Shown piece after piece: positions 6,394 through 13,612 of a stretch of 28,861 nt of DNA. The notes beneath the pieces were generated by a model. That model was not told the DNA's origin. It was given only the letters and a program-made list of their open reading frames with translations, and did not search any database. Both the position numbers and the translations under genes were made by a program. This stretch comes from a virus: IMG/VR virus record IMGVR_UViG_3300028393_000270, positions 1 through 28,861 of that record; one strand, written 5' to 3'. Each line of letters begins with the position of its first letter. Within the stretch, counting starts at the first letter, position 1.

Positions 6394-7517
6394 AGGTGTA
6401 ACTCTACTAACTTTTTAAGTTGTTTATCTTGCAATGGTTGATTATTTAACATTGTGAATGCAAACTGAACCATCCCGGAAGAACCATAAGCTTCTTGAAT
6501 AACCTCAGCTGCATGCTTTCGACCATCCCTAGAGTCGCCATCCAATTGAGCTACGAACAGAGCTATATGCCGTAGCGTTTTCAAGCTTTGCATATAAGCA
6601 TCATGAGCCTGATACGCATATAGTTTTGCCTTGTCTGTACACTCAAAGTCAAAGGCAGTTTCCAGTGACTGGATAAACCTTTCAGCAGACGGATAGTCTT
6701 GATTTAGCCAAGACAGATACAAGTCCAACACATTATCAAGAGTACAGTTGCTTATGAACCTGTGGGCTGCCCGATACCAGCTGCACTTGATCTTCTTGAT
6801 ATCCTGATCGTTGTTATAGTATACGCAATAACCTTCAGCATTTCGCATATCTACCAGCGACACTTCCAGGGCACCCTGAGAAGCGAACTTGTGATGCTCA
6901 GCTACGCACACACCAAGATCCATGGCTATCTCAGGGAGATACACCTGTGGAGTATAAGAGTATGCCTCATGTTCTATGACACCAATCAATCTGATGTCAG
7001 GTTCAGCACCATAGTCTACAACAATAGGATTATTACGGGTAGTCCACTCGTATATGTATGAATGGCTGCCGTTTGATAGATAGGGATTATCAAATACCTT
7101 CGGATACTTATTCTTTAGATAAGCTATTTCATGAGCTGTAGCATCATGTTCACCTGCATCAAATGTACCTCTGGTGCGCACGATCAATTCACCGTTAGCG
7201 ATACCTCCAAATTTAGAGACAATTAGACAAGACCCATCAATCTTCTCAATAGGTATTGCTGTATGATCTTTGATTTGCTGATCAGTGAAGTCAGGAACAA
7301 TGTGATTGGCTTCTCCGTAATTGAAGAATTTCTTAAATCCTAGAGAAACTGGACGCCCATCCCAGGTCCATATGCTGCTTCTGTACTCTAGATTATCTTT
7401 GGTCCATTTAATTCCCATATGGGATGGGTATACAAGGTAGCACCTTTCATCAGCTATGATTCTTTCTCTAACGATGAATCCCTCACTCTTTAACCAATCA
7501 ATATTGAGGATTTGCAT
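6390..7517 (-). CDS. T4 Rnl1-type RNA ligase (copy A)
   Basis: 375 residues; T4 RNA ligase 1 has 374. Nucleotidyltransferase motifs in order: motif I EKIDGS (Lys92 is the expected AMP-bound lysine), RTRG at 114-117, motif IIIa YIYEWTT (Glu157), motif IV EGYCVYY (Glu228), motif V KIKCSWY (Lys242, Lys244). The C-terminal domain keeps the GRKHAAEVIQEAYGSSGM region, corresponding to the tRNA-recognition domain of T4 Rnl1. It joins 5'-phosphate and 3'-OH RNA ends using ATP; in T4 this repairs tRNA cut by a host anticodon nuclease. A second, clearly homologous ligase lies at 26966-28081. Start ATG at 7517, five bases after the upstream stop. Confidence 0.92.
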   Translation of the reverse strand: MQILNIDWLKSEGFIVRERIIADERCYLVYPSHMGIKWTKDNLEYRSSIWTWDGRPVSLGFKKFFNYGEANHIVPDFTDQQIKDHTAIPIEKIDGSCLIVSKFGGIANGELIVRTRGTFDAGEHDATAHEIAYLKNKYPKVFDNPYLSNGSHSYIYEWTTRNNPIVVDYGAEPDIRLIGVIEHEAYSYTPQVYLPEIAMDLGVCVAEHHKFASQGALEVSLVDMRNAEGYCVYYNNDQDIKKIKCSWYRAAHRFISNCTLDNVLDLYLSWLNQDYPSAERFIQSLETAFDFECTDKAKLYAYQAHDAYMQSLKTLRHIALFVAQLDGDSRDGRKHAAEVIQEAYGSSGMVQFAFTMLNNQPLQDKQLKKLVELHL

Positions 7518-7522
7518 AAGGT

Positions 7523-7804
7523 CTAATCTTTTTTACGCTGCGCTAATATAGCATCCATCCTAGTTAAAACTTCTGCCAGTTCGTCAACATCAGCAGAATT
7601 ATAAATACCGTCAAACAATAGATCTCCTGGAGATACTGAGTAACGATGTTCTGGATCTGACTTACCCTCGAAGTCGTACTCTTCTTTATCAAAACCAATT
7701 TCTTTAACTAGTTTTTTGTACAACCTATCAATTTCTTTTTGATGGTCGTTGATGATATAGTATGCGTCGGTGACTATCGCCCGCTGAATTTGTGTTAGCT
7801 TCAT
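7523..7804 (-). CDS. Small acidic hypothetical protein
   Basis: 93 residues, not recognised. N-terminal helix (YYIINDHQKEIDRLYKKLV) then an acidic region and a C-terminal helix. Its start sits in a TAATATG context, and the stop is five bases before the RNA ligase start, so the two are likely co-transcribed. Confidence 0.65.
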   Translation of the reverse strand: MKLTQIQRAIVTDAYYIINDHQKEIDRLYKKLVKEIGFDKEEYDFEGKSDPEHRYSVSPGDLLFDGIYNSADVDELAEVLTRMDAILAQRKKD

Positions 7805-7810
7805 ATTAAT

Positions 7811-8293
7811 TTAAAGAAATATGCCCATCTGCTCGTCTTCCAAGTATTCGATTCTCTTCGCAGCTTCATTCGCCAGTGACACTGCATTGTTGTCTCCAAT
7901 ACAAACACCATCAGATTCTGAACCATCAGGAAAGTAATTCTTCTGTTCAGTTTTGCAAAAAGGGTAACCTAACACTTTGCCTAAAATTTGTTCAATTTCA
8001 TGAAATTCTTCCAGCATCTTGTCTCTTTGAGAGACTGCTTTCTCTGCACCTAACTGTTCTGCAACACCTCTATAATATTCTAATTCTTCTTCTAAAATTT
8101 CTGCTTTGATCCTTTGTTTAGAGAGAAGCAATCTACCGTATTTGGTAATAGCCTCGCGCATATATTCGTCTATGTTTTCTAGGCATCCGTGAGCAACTAG
8201 ACCGCTCTCATAGAATGCCCACTCTTCTAAATCTCTTCGTTCAGCTAAAGCCTCGACACCTTCTGTTAGTTCATTCATTAGAGTGCGTTTCAT
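7811..8293 (-). CDS. Coiled-coil hypothetical protein, 160 residues
   Basis: Not recognised. Mostly helical; residues about 58-100 form a coiled coil (KQRIKAEILEEELEYYRG). The motif IKAE-x-LEEEL also occurs in the next gene upstream (8290-8562), at protein and DNA level, suggesting shared ancestry of that helix. It overlaps the upstream gene as ATGA. Confidence 0.65.
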   Translation of the reverse strand: MKRTLMNELTEGVEALAERRDLEEWAFYESGLVAHGCLENIDEYMREAITKYGRLLLSKQRIKAEILEEELEYYRGVAEQLGAEKAVSQRDKMLEEFHEIEQILGKVLGYPFCKTEQKNYFPDGSESDGVCIGDNNAVSLANEAAKRIEYLEDEQMGIFL

Positions 8294-8562
8294 AAGGTTA
8301 TTACGTCCATGTCTCCTTTTAATTGCATTAACTCTTCTTCTAAATTTTCTGCTTTGATCTGAGCTTTGTCTAGCTCTTTGGAGAGTAGATGTATTTGATT
8401 TACAAGATCATCATACTCAACTTTAAACTTATCTTCCATGATAGAAGCGACAATGTGCACATATTCGGGCAGCTCAAAGTAAGGACGGTAGCCCGACTCC
8501 TCATTAACTTCTTTAACTTTTTCTAGGACTTCCTCTTCTAGCTTGTCTCGGTCAAATTTCAT
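8290..8562 (-). CDS. Coiled-coil hypothetical protein, 90 residues
   Basis: Start placed at the ATG at 8562 (MKFDRDKLEEEV) rather than the upstream GTG at 8580. The same bases CATATTGATATGAAATT occur before the next gene (8780) with ATGAAATT as the start. Helical, ending with the IKAENLEEEL coiled-coil motif shared with the 7811-8293 gene. Function unknown. Confidence 0.6.
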   Translation of the reverse strand: MKFDRDKLEEEVLEKVKEVNEESGYRPYFELPEYVHIVASIMEDKFKVEYDDLVNQIHLLSKELDKAQIKAENLEEELMQLKGDMDVITL

Positions 8563-8576
8563 ATCAATATGAAGTT

Positions 8577-8780
8577 TCACTTGTTTTCCTTGTTAAACGA
8601 GTATCCATCAGGCATAACAATTTTATTGATTGTAAACTTATCATACATATCGTACACCTCATCAAGCGTAACATCAACACCTTCTCTAGCCATACAGGCA
8701 ACAGTTCCTTTACAAATCCAATCTCGTTTAATCGATGGATTTTGCAGCAATTCTTTTATGTTGTATCGCTTAAATTTCAT
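8577..8780 (-). CDS. Small hypothetical protein, 67 residues
   Basis: Start at the ATG at 8780 (MKFKRYNIKELL), which is one base past the stop of the upstream gene (8782-8784); the longer form begins with GTG inside that gene. Basic N-terminus, otherwise featureless. Function unknown. Confidence 0.6.
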   Translation of the reverse strand: MKFKRYNIKELLQNPSIKRDWICKGTVACMAREGVDVTLDEVYDMYDKFTINKIVMPDGYSFNKENK

Positions 8781-8781
8781 A

Positions 8782-8994
8782 TCAATATGCACTTAGTTGA
8801 TCTCCGACGTACCACACCATTGCGGTGAACTTGTTGTTATCGAATCTGCCGTTGTCTACTCCATCAGGAGTATAGTAGACATCAAGGCAGCTGTACTGTG
8901 AACAATTCTTTTCGATCTCTTCGATAATGCTGTGCGTGATATCTAGCAAAAGGCCTTTTTGTTCGTCTGTTAGTTGATAGTTTGATTTTCCCAT
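8782..8994 (-). CDS. SNY-family small protein, copy 1
   Basis: 70 residues. A local paralogous family with N-terminus MGKSNYQLTDEQK and C-terminus FDNNKFTAMVWYVGDQLSAY; the closest relative is at 12391-12585, and N-terminal relatives are at 11368-11847 and 10663-10689. The start is in a TAATATG junction, better than the upstream in-frame ATG at 9042, which would overlap the previous gene. Function unknown. The C-terminal block is the best conserved part between copies, so probably the functional core. Confidence 0.7.
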   Translation of the reverse strand: MGKSNYQLTDEQKGLLLDITHSIIEEIEKNCSQYSCLDVYYTPDGVDNGRFDNNKFTAMVWYVGDQLSAY

Positions 8995-8995
8995 A

Positions 8996-9259
8996 TTATT
9001 CTTGGTCTTCTTTACTATGATTAGTATAACCTCTGAGTTCATCTATTAGATCACCGATAACTGTATTCTTCCAGTCTTGGATTCCTTCTACCGCATCCAT
9101 TAGATCTTCAGCCATAACACGACCTTTGTTTACACTATAATGTAAAACCCAAGTTTCAAACTCATTACGAGTCCAATGTCCTGTTTTGACCCACTCATAC
9201 GCCTGTTTAGGTAGGGTGGTGAAGATGAGCTGTGGCGGAGTATCTTTATCTATATTCAT
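8996..9259 (-). CDS. Hypothetical protein, 87 residues
   Basis: Not recognised. Trp-rich middle (YEWVKTGHWTRNEFETWVLH) and acidic C-terminus. The start overlaps the 33-residue gene upstream as ATGA; the stop joins the next gene through TAATATG. Confidence 0.65.
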   Translation of the reverse strand: MNIDKDTPPQLIFTTLPKQAYEWVKTGHWTRNEFETWVLHYSVNKGRVMAEDLMDAVEGIQDWKNTVIGDLIDELRGYTNHSKEDQE

Positions 9260-9357
9260 TTGCTTTTTCTAGTGCAGTAGGTGATTTCAATTTGTTTTGC
9301 TTCCTTAACAAATGCTTCAGCAGCTTGAATGGCTTCTTTTAGTGTTTCTGGACTCAT
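9256..9357 (-). CDS. Small gene, 33 residues
   Basis: An ORF of 34 codons that fills the only gap here. It starts in a TAATATG junction after the 9359-9952 gene and ends as ATGA with the next gene. Predicted product: an amphipathic Ala/Glu/Lys helix (LKEAIQAAEAFVKEAKQIE) and a basic tail. The exact fit at both junctions supports expression; function unknown. Confidence 0.55.
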   Translation of the reverse strand: MSPETLKEAIQAAEAFVKEAKQIEITYCTRKSK

Positions 9358-9358
9358 A

Positions 9359-9952
9359 TTATTCTTCTTTCAAGTGAGGTGTTCCAAATTCAACTTCATC
9401 CATATTTGGTTTTTCTCTACCTTCTAATCTCCCCCGCATTCTATTCCATTCATCGACTCGCCGCATTTGAGCTTCTGAATCTATACGATACTGTTTAACC
9501 GCTTCGATATATTCGTAAGCGTTGTCAAAGAACACTATTTTGTTTTCGTACGGAGGTAGCCCTTTTTCCTTTTTAAACTTATTCAATCTTGCATACATCT
9601 CCTGCTCGTTCTGTGACATGAGGTCATCTGGAGTTAGCTCCCAACGAGACTGGAATATAATACCAGGGCAATGGTTGTTCACCTGTGCGAAGGCTATATC
9701 CCCGTCATCAGTCAGCGCATGGTATATACTATTACACAACGACTCAAAAACTTGAGCGTTGTCGTGGAAACCATCAAACACCTCAGACTCCAGTATCATT
9801 GCATACCTGTCCGTACTATCCACCAGGAACTTGCAAAGTATCGCAGCATCCTTGTCTTCAGGATATTTTTGAGCCTCGACATCAATCATGAACTTGAGCG
9901 AGTCCATGGCTTCTTTATGTTCAGCTTCTAGTAATTCAAAAAATTCGTGCAT
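9359..9952 (-). CDS. Hypothetical protein, 197 residues
   Basis: Not recognised. Mainly helical and acidic, soluble. The C-terminus contains RRVDEWNRMRGRLEGREKP and an acidic end. TAATATG junctions at both start and stop place it in the middle of the accessory operon. Confidence 0.7.
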   Translation of the reverse strand: MHEFFELLEAEHKEAMDSLKFMIDVEAQKYPEDKDAAILCKFLVDSTDRYAMILESEVFDGFHDNAQVFESLCNSIYHALTDDGDIAFAQVNNHCPGIIFQSRWELTPDDLMSQNEQEMYARLNKFKKEKGLPPYENKIVFFDNAYEYIEAVKQYRIDSEAQMRRVDEWNRMRGRLEGREKPNMDEVEFGTPHLKEE

Positions 9953-9953
9953 A

Positions 9954-10052
9954 TTATTTATGTCTCTTTCGTTTTAAGATGAAACCGCCTATAGCTCTAA
10001 TAAACTTCCTATAGGATAATACTTCAGTCTTAACTTTACATTTTTCAGTCAT
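9954..10052 (-). CDS. Small basic protein, 32 residues
   Basis: An ORF of 33 codons between 9952 and 10052. Very basic (Lys/Arg-rich, ending LKRKRHK) with a short hydrophobic stretch AIGGFI. It has a good ribosome site (AAGGA, five bases before the ATG) and its TAA forms the TAATATG junction of the next gene. Confidence 0.5.
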   Translation of the reverse strand: MTEKCKVKTEVLSYRKFIRAIGGFILKRKRHK

Positions 10053-10061
10053 ATTATCCTT

Positions 10062-10082
10062 CTAGATGTGTGTATTGTCCAT
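10062..10082 (-). other. Micro-ORF MDNTHI
   Basis: Six codons plus TAG. It starts in a TAATATG junction one base after the stop of the 10084-10302 gene, and ends nine bases before the next start. Too short for a protein of its own; it may pass ribosomes from one gene to the next, or be a gene remnant. Confidence 0.3.
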
Positions 10083-10083
10083 A

Positions 10084-10302
10084 TTATTTGATTTCTGCTA
10101 TAATTTCTGTCTCAACAATAATGTTTGTACAAATCAAACGAAATGTAGAATTGGGTTCGTCATTTTTCCAATTTTTAAGATCTTCTATAGCTGTACGCCA
10201 ATCTGTTCCTATTGGAAAATTAGATACAGTAAACCAAGTGTTTTTTACTTTTGCTTGAACGGCTAAACGAGAAACTTCTTCAATGTCTTCTATATTTTCC
10301 AT
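10084..10302 (-). CDS. MENIED-family small protein, copy 1
   Basis: 72 residues beginning MENIEDIEEVSR. A near copy is at 11851-12072; by hand alignment 64 of 71 residues are identical. Composition suggests a small alpha/beta fold (NTWFTVSNFPIGTDWRTAIE). The TTG at 10314 would add four residues, but the ATG at 10302 is the one in the TAATATG junction. Function unknown. Retention of two nearly identical copies 1.7 kb apart suggests a dosage benefit or a recent duplication. Confidence 0.7.
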   Translation of the reverse strand: MENIEDIEEVSRLAVQAKVKNTWFTVSNFPIGTDWRTAIEDLKNWKNDEPNSTFRLICTNIIVETEIIAEIK

Positions 10303-10303
10303 A

Positions 10304-10666
10304 TTATTTTTCAAAAATGTTTCCTACTACGTTAAAAAACTGATCATATTCAATTAGATCTTGAAATGTTTCAAATGCTTTATCTATTACAACTCCAAAA
10401 GAACCAAACTCTTTAAAATATTGAACTTCACCAACAAATTGCATACCATCATCTCTATAAGCAAACTCTAACAAGTCACCTTCATAAATTTCTTTACCAT
10501 TCTTATCTAGAAGTCCTGTGAATTGTTGAAAGATAGCTTCTTTATAAGCGCCAAGGTGCCAATTCCTCAAGTACATATAGAGTTCACCTTCTTCAGGACA
10601 CTCCATTCCATCGTTTTCACTATTACCCCAATGCTTAACGTAAACTCTATATTTTGGTATTCTCAT
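10304..10666 (-). CDS. YopX family protein
   Basis: 120 residues with the YopX signature: FTGLLDKNGKEIYEGDLLEF in the middle, a beta-rich region, and the terminal VVGNIFEK (usual form: IGNIYE). YopX proteins are small phage proteins of unknown function, frequent in Gram-positive prophages and other tailed phages. The N-terminus is longer and richer in Trp/Tyr than in the minimal family. Its start overlaps the stop of an eight-codon micro-ORF (10663-10689) as ATGA. Confidence 0.85.
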   Translation of the reverse strand: MRIPKYRVYVKHWGNSENDGMECPEEGELYMYLRNWHLGAYKEAIFQQFTGLLDKNGKEIYEGDLLEFAYRDDGMQFVGEVQYFKEFGSFGVVIDKAFETFQDLIEYDQFFNVVGNIFEK

Positions 10667-10689
10667 AGTTTGTAGTTTGAGTGTCCCAT
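10663..10689 (-). pseudogene. Micro-ORF MGHSNYKL, truncated SNY-family start
   Basis: Eight codons plus TGA. They are identical in protein to the first eight residues of the SNY-family gene at 12391-12585 and keep its TAATATG junction. The stop overlaps the YopX ATG. It looks like a gene that lost all but its start, retained perhaps because it couples YopX translation to the gene upstream. Confidence 0.6.
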
Positions 10690-10690
10690 A

Positions 10691-10918
10691 TTATAAGAGG
10701 TCATCACCATATTCCATTGTTTTAGTCTTTGGTACGATATCCCAATGCTGAGAATTCGCTGCATAGTTCCTACCTTCTATGTAAGCTTTCTCCACTAAGG
10801 ATACTAGTGAGTTAATGTGTACTTCATAGAAGTCTAGCTTATCCCCAAATCGCTGCTCGGTTGTTGAAACATATGGGACTTGCTCTTGAATAAGTTTTAA
10901 TATATCTGCTTTATTCAT
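10691..10918 (-). CDS. Hypothetical protein, 75 residues
   Basis: Not recognised. Helical, with YIEGRNYAANSQHWDIVPK in the second half. TAATATG at both ends, linking it to the micro-ORF MVTKEV upstream and to the SNY micro-ORF downstream. Confidence 0.65.
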   Translation of the reverse strand: MNKADILKLIQEQVPYVSTTEQRFGDKLDFYEVHINSLVSLVEKAYIEGRNYAANSQHWDIVPKTKTMEYGDDLL

Positions 10919-10919
10919 A

Positions 10920-10940
10920 TTATACTTCTTTTGTTACCAT
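10920..10940 (-). other. Micro-ORF MVTKEV
   Basis: Six codons plus TAA, with TAATATG at both its start and its stop. It sits exactly between the 57-residue gene upstream and the 75-residue gene downstream, so a ribosome could pass along all three. Confidence 0.35.
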
Positions 10941-10941
10941 A

Positions 10942-11115
10942 TTATTGTATATTAAGAGATTCAAAAACACTCTCTTGATAAATGTCAAAGTATACCTTCA
11001 ACACTTGTTGAACATCATATTCACTCAAACTAGTAGATTTGGAGATCTTGCTAATAATATTCTTAATGTCAGAATCTAGTTCTGGTTGTTTGTATGGGTT
11101 GTTTTTGTCTTTCAT
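10942..11115 (-). CDS. Small helical protein, 57 residues
   Basis: A 58-codon ORF filling 10942-11115. It starts as ATGA over the upstream stop and ends in a TAATATG junction. The helix pair ISKISKSTSLSEYDVQQVLK and VYFDIYQESV resembles the N-terminal helices of HU/IHF-type proteins (LS-x-x-DV-x-x-VL), but the DNA-binding arm is absent. I therefore call it only a small helical protein. Confidence 0.6.
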   Translation of the reverse strand: MKDKNNPYKQPELDSDIKNIISKISKSTSLSEYDVQQVLKVYFDIYQESVFESLNIQ

Positions 11116-11366
11116 TTTGATTTACTTCTACTATTTTCGAGTTGCTCTATCAAATCTGATGTCTCTTGAGCTTCTTTGTAGAAGTCAAAGGATTTATCCT
11201 CAGTCATAACTTTTTCATCTTCTCCGTACTCAAATACAGCAATATGAGTACTTCCCCACTCCGTGCGTAGCGCAAGATAAGCATTTTTCCCTTCATACTT
11301 TTTAGCCAATCCTGCAAGATTAACTTTCATGGAATAATCTATATTTACGGTTCCTATTTTTTTCAT
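11112..11366 (-). CDS. Hypothetical protein, 84 residues
   Basis: Not recognised. Beta-rich first half (VNIDYSMKVNLAGLAKKYEG, then YLALRTEWGSTHIAVFEYG) and a helical C-terminus. Joined to both neighbours (TAATATG at the start, ATGA at the stop). Confidence 0.65.
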   Translation of the reverse strand: MKKIGTVNIDYSMKVNLAGLAKKYEGKNAYLALRTEWGSTHIAVFEYGEDEKVMTEDKSFDFYKEAQETSDLIEQLENSRSKSK

Positions 11367-11367
11367 A

Positions 11368-11847
11368 TTATCCTAAAGCACAAACATTCCAATTGTTTAC
11401 TTTGAATGAGCTATCCCCATGAAACACCACTTGGTGACTTGGGTCTAGCTTATTTTCAATATCTAGATGCCACAGCTCGTTGTTATGCCATCCTATAGTC
11501 GTCCAAACGTCATCTACGCAATGGCGTCTAATAAACCTTTTAGTGTCTTTCCTGATAAGACTAATGGCGTCCTCTAGAAACTGCTCATAGTACAAGACTA
11601 CCATGACGGGTTTGGGTGGTTCAGCTTCCCAACTGTTGTTATCGGTGAGATAGGCTAGCAGAGCACTGATAGGCCATCCCTTGTCTGCGTACTCTCCATT
11701 TTTCCAGACTTTACAGCGCACTTTCCAACCTTTGTCTAGCTTTTCTAATATTTCATTTTTGTTTATATCTTGCATACTATTTTCATCTAACGATAATATG
11801 ACTTCGCTTTTTTGTTCTTGTGTTAGTTCGTAGTTTGATTTGTTCAT
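11368..11847 (-). CDS. SNY-type N-terminus on a larger unknown protein
   Basis: 159 residues. The first 13 (MNKSNYELTQEQK) match the SNY family, but the rest differs: a Trp-rich segment (GWKVRCKVWKNGEYADKGWP) and a mixed domain with several His/Trp. This suggests a gene whose start region was exchanged by recombination between small genes. Function unknown. It follows the MENIED copy 2 gene directly (TAA TAA ATG). Confidence 0.65.
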   Translation of the reverse strand: MNKSNYELTQEQKSEVILSLDENSMQDINKNEILEKLDKGWKVRCKVWKNGEYADKGWPISALLAYLTDNNSWEAEPPKPVMVVLYYEQFLEDAISLIRKDTKRFIRRHCVDDVWTTIGWHNNELWHLDIENKLDPSHQVVFHGDSSFKVNNWNVCALG

Positions 11848-11850
11848 TTA

Positions 11851-12072
11851 TTAAAGTTCTGCTATAATTTCTGTCTCAACAACAATGTTTGTACAAATCA
11901 AACGAAATGTAGAATTGGGTTCTTCGTTTTTCCAATTTTTAAGATCCTCTATAGCTGCACGCCAATCCGTTCCTATTGGAAAATTATGTACAGTAAACCA
12001 AGTGTTTTTTACTTTTGCTTGAATGACTAAACGAGAAACTTCTTCAATGTCTTCTATATTTTCCATATTCAT
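11851..12072 (-). CDS. MENIED-family small protein, copy 2
   Basis: 73 residues, nearly identical to the protein at 10084-10302 after the extra start MN. The DNA is also closely similar along the gene, including the stretch coding WFTV and FPIGTDWR, so the duplication is recent. The start ATG at 12072 lies in TAATATG; the ATG two codons later matches the start of copy 1. Confidence 0.7.
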   Translation of the reverse strand: MNMENIEDIEEVSRLVIQAKVKNTWFTVHNFPIGTDWRAAIEDLKNWKNEEPNSTFRLICTNIVVETEIIAEL

Positions 12073-12080
12073 ATTAATAC

Positions 12081-12389
12081 TTATTTCTGTTTATAAAAAT
12101 TGTCTAATTCTTCTTCAGTTGCAAATGAAAGAGGCTCATCTGTTTCGATGATATCAAATTCATCTAAGGAACACAGATCCCCATCAATTAGTTCGTAACC
12201 CTCTATATCCAATCTACGTCCCACGAACAATCCAGAACCCCACCCTTCGTGTTCTTTTTTGTAAGCTTCAAATTCTTCAACAGTAAACCTATGAAAAGAA
12301 TTCTGGTTGGGGTAGTTAGTGTCTATAAAAGCTTCCGTACCCTCTTTATACAATTGATATGGTTTGGCAATAAATTTAACGTATTTCAT
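12081..12389 (-). CDS. Hypothetical acidic protein, 102 residues
   Basis: Not recognised. Starts MKYVKFIAKPYQLYKEGTEA, then a mixed region and an acidic C-terminus. Its ATG is one base after the TGA of SNY copy 2, in the same ATTGATATGAAA sequence that follows SNY copy 1, so the SNY 3' end and the following gene start were duplicated together or kept under the same constraint. Confidence 0.65.
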   Translation of the reverse strand: MKYVKFIAKPYQLYKEGTEAFIDTNYPNQNSFHRFTVEEFEAYKKEHEGWGSGLFVGRRLDIEGYELIDGDLCSLDEFDIIETDEPLSFATEEELDNFYKQK

Positions 12390-12390
12390 A

Positions 12391-12585
12391 TCAATATGAT
12401 GCTAACTTATCACTAATATACCACACCATAGCAGTAAACTTGTTATTGTCAAATTCACGACCATCATATGGATCTAATATTTCATGATGAGCGCATTTAT
12501 CTTCTATATCACTTTCAAGTACTTTTGAAATTCTATCAAGCAATACCTTTTGTTCGTCTGTTAGTTTGTAGTTTGAGTGTCCCAT
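12391..12585 (-). CDS. SNY-family small protein, copy 2
   Basis: 64 residues, MGHSNYKLTDEQK at the start and FDNNKFTAMVWYISDKLASY at the end, matching copy 1 (8782-8994) at both ends with a variable middle. Start in TAATATG, three bases after a TAG. Confidence 0.7.
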   Translation of the reverse strand: MGHSNYKLTDEQKVLLDRISKVLESDIEDKCAHHEILDPYDGREFDNNKFTAMVWYISDKLASY

Positions 12586-12589
12586 ATTA

Positions 12590-12805
12590 CTATTCTTTGA
12601 TCCATTCTACAGGTACATCAACCCAACTAACTTCCTGTTTGGTAATGACATAATTACCAAAAGTGCTAATTGTTACTTGTTGTTGGAGAATTGGTTCATC
12701 GTACAATGGTTTACGACACCACCGAATCTGTCCTGTATAGGAAGTTTGAGTGTATACATTATCTTCCACCTTAAGTCTTACGTGAAACGTGCTTTCAGAT
12801 TCCAT
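12590..12805 (-). CDS. Hypothetical protein, 71 residues
   Basis: Not recognised. Beta-rich, with regular alternation and several Trp/Tyr (WCRKPLYDEP, VSWVDVPVEWIKE). Start in a TAATATG junction. Confidence 0.6.
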   Translation of the reverse strand: MESESTFHVRLKVEDNVYTQTSYTGQIRWCRKPLYDEPILQQQVTISTFGNYVITKQEVSWVDVPVEWIKE

Positions 12806-12806
12806 A

Positions 12807-13031
12807 TTATCCTCTCAAGTATCCTGCATTTTTGAGTCTTTCATACTCTTTTGTTTGGCGAAAGCAATACTCTTCTCGTTCAACTGTATTAGCATATTCA
12901 CAAGACAAAGATTCTTTTGGTTCTTTGTGTTTTTCAGCATACTCTATTTTAGCAGCTTCTTCGTTCTTGGCAAGAACTACATCATAGTAATGTTTTGAGA
13001 AAACTTTGAAGAAGTGAAGCTGATTACTCAT
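12807..13031 (-). CDS. Hypothetical basic protein, 74 residues
   Basis: Start at the ATG at 13031 (MSNQLHFFKV), which overlaps the upstream stop by eight bases; the GAAG in the preceding codons may serve as ribosome site. FFKVFSKHYYDVVLAKNEEA is a short beta-beta-helix pattern seen in many tiny phage proteins. No family assigned. Confidence 0.6.
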   Translation of the reverse strand: MSNQLHFFKVFSKHYYDVVLAKNEEAAKIEYAEKHKEPKESLSCEYANTVEREEYCFRQTKEYERLKNAGYLRG

Positions 13032-13233
13032 TTTCTTCAATCCATCCTACTCGTTTAAAATTTCGTTTAAATTCTTCAATGGAACAATGTGATGTGTCGT
13101 CATGAAGATGATGACAGTTTACAATTGTGTACCAAACTCGATTTTTATCGTACTTTGTCAAACCTCTAGCAAAGATCAACAAATTATCTTTTTCCGAATA
13201 AAATAAACTACCAAAATTAATATCGTTATTCAT
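13024..13233 (-). CDS. Hypothetical protein, 69 residues
   Basis: Not recognised. Contains NCHHLHDD, a His-rich stretch that could bind metal, in an otherwise ordinary mixed sequence. A short gap of about 50 bases precedes it with no clear promoter. Confidence 0.6.
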   Translation of the reverse strand: MNNDINFGSLFYSEKDNLLIFARGLTKYDKNRVWYTIVNCHHLHDDTSHCSIEEFKRNFKRVGWIEENE

Positions 13234-13284
13234 GATTATACTGTAGATTGGATAAAATTAAGTTATACGTTAAATCGGATATTA

Positions 13285-13485
13285 TTATGTTTCCTCACGA
13301 TCTCCAATATATTTCGCACTCAATTCAATCTCATTTCTTGCTAGAGTGTCAAGCAAACCTAGTGCTAGATCTTTGATAGCCTTTTCTCCAGCACCACCAG
13401 CTTGTTCTATTGCTTCTTTCAAAGCAAGATAATTATTATGATATAGCAGATCTCTTTTTGATTCAAAAATGTAACTCATGATCAT
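13285..13485 (-). CDS. Small helical protein, 66 residues
   Basis: Not recognised. Ala/Leu-rich helices (YLALKEAIEQAGGAGEKAIK). The start could be 13485 or the ATG two codons later (MSYIF); both follow the stop of the small membrane gene upstream. Confidence 0.6.
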   Translation of the reverse strand: MIMSYIFESKRDLLYHNNYLALKEAIEQAGGAGEKAIKDLALGLLDTLARNEIELSAKYIGDREET

Positions 13486-13489
13486 GATA

Positions 13490-13612
13490 TTATTTTACGC
13501 ACTGACAAGGAGGGCCTGCTACATACTTAATGGATTTTGCTTGTAGGTAAAATCCTAAACATATAAACGCAATGACGAAAGGGATGAAAAGGATTTTTAA
13601 TAGGTTAGTCAT
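13490..13612 (-). CDS. Small membrane protein, 40 residues
   Basis: A 41-codon ORF that overlaps the upstream gene by eight bases and ends just before the 13285-13485 gene. One membrane helix near the N-terminus (LLKILFIPFVIAFICLGFYL) and a Cys-rich end (PPCQC). The hydrophobic helix and the clean junctions support a real gene, of the kind of tiny membrane peptides phages use early in infection. Confidence 0.6.
   Translation of the reverse strand: MTNLLKILFIPFVIAFICLGFYLQAKSIKYVAGPPCQCVK

Noticed and set aside
6762-7061. 99-residue + strand frame inside RNA ligase A
   Set aside because: The opposite strand codes all ligase motifs; this frame has no family features and no ribosome site.
9671-9931. 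+ strand frames of 86 and 68 residues opposite the 9359-9952 gene
   Set aside because: Two competing frames on the wrong strand in a uniformly - strand region; shadows of the real gene.
10942-11115. HU/IHF-type DNA-binding protein
   Set aside because: Only the helix pair is similar; the beta arm that defines the family is missing.
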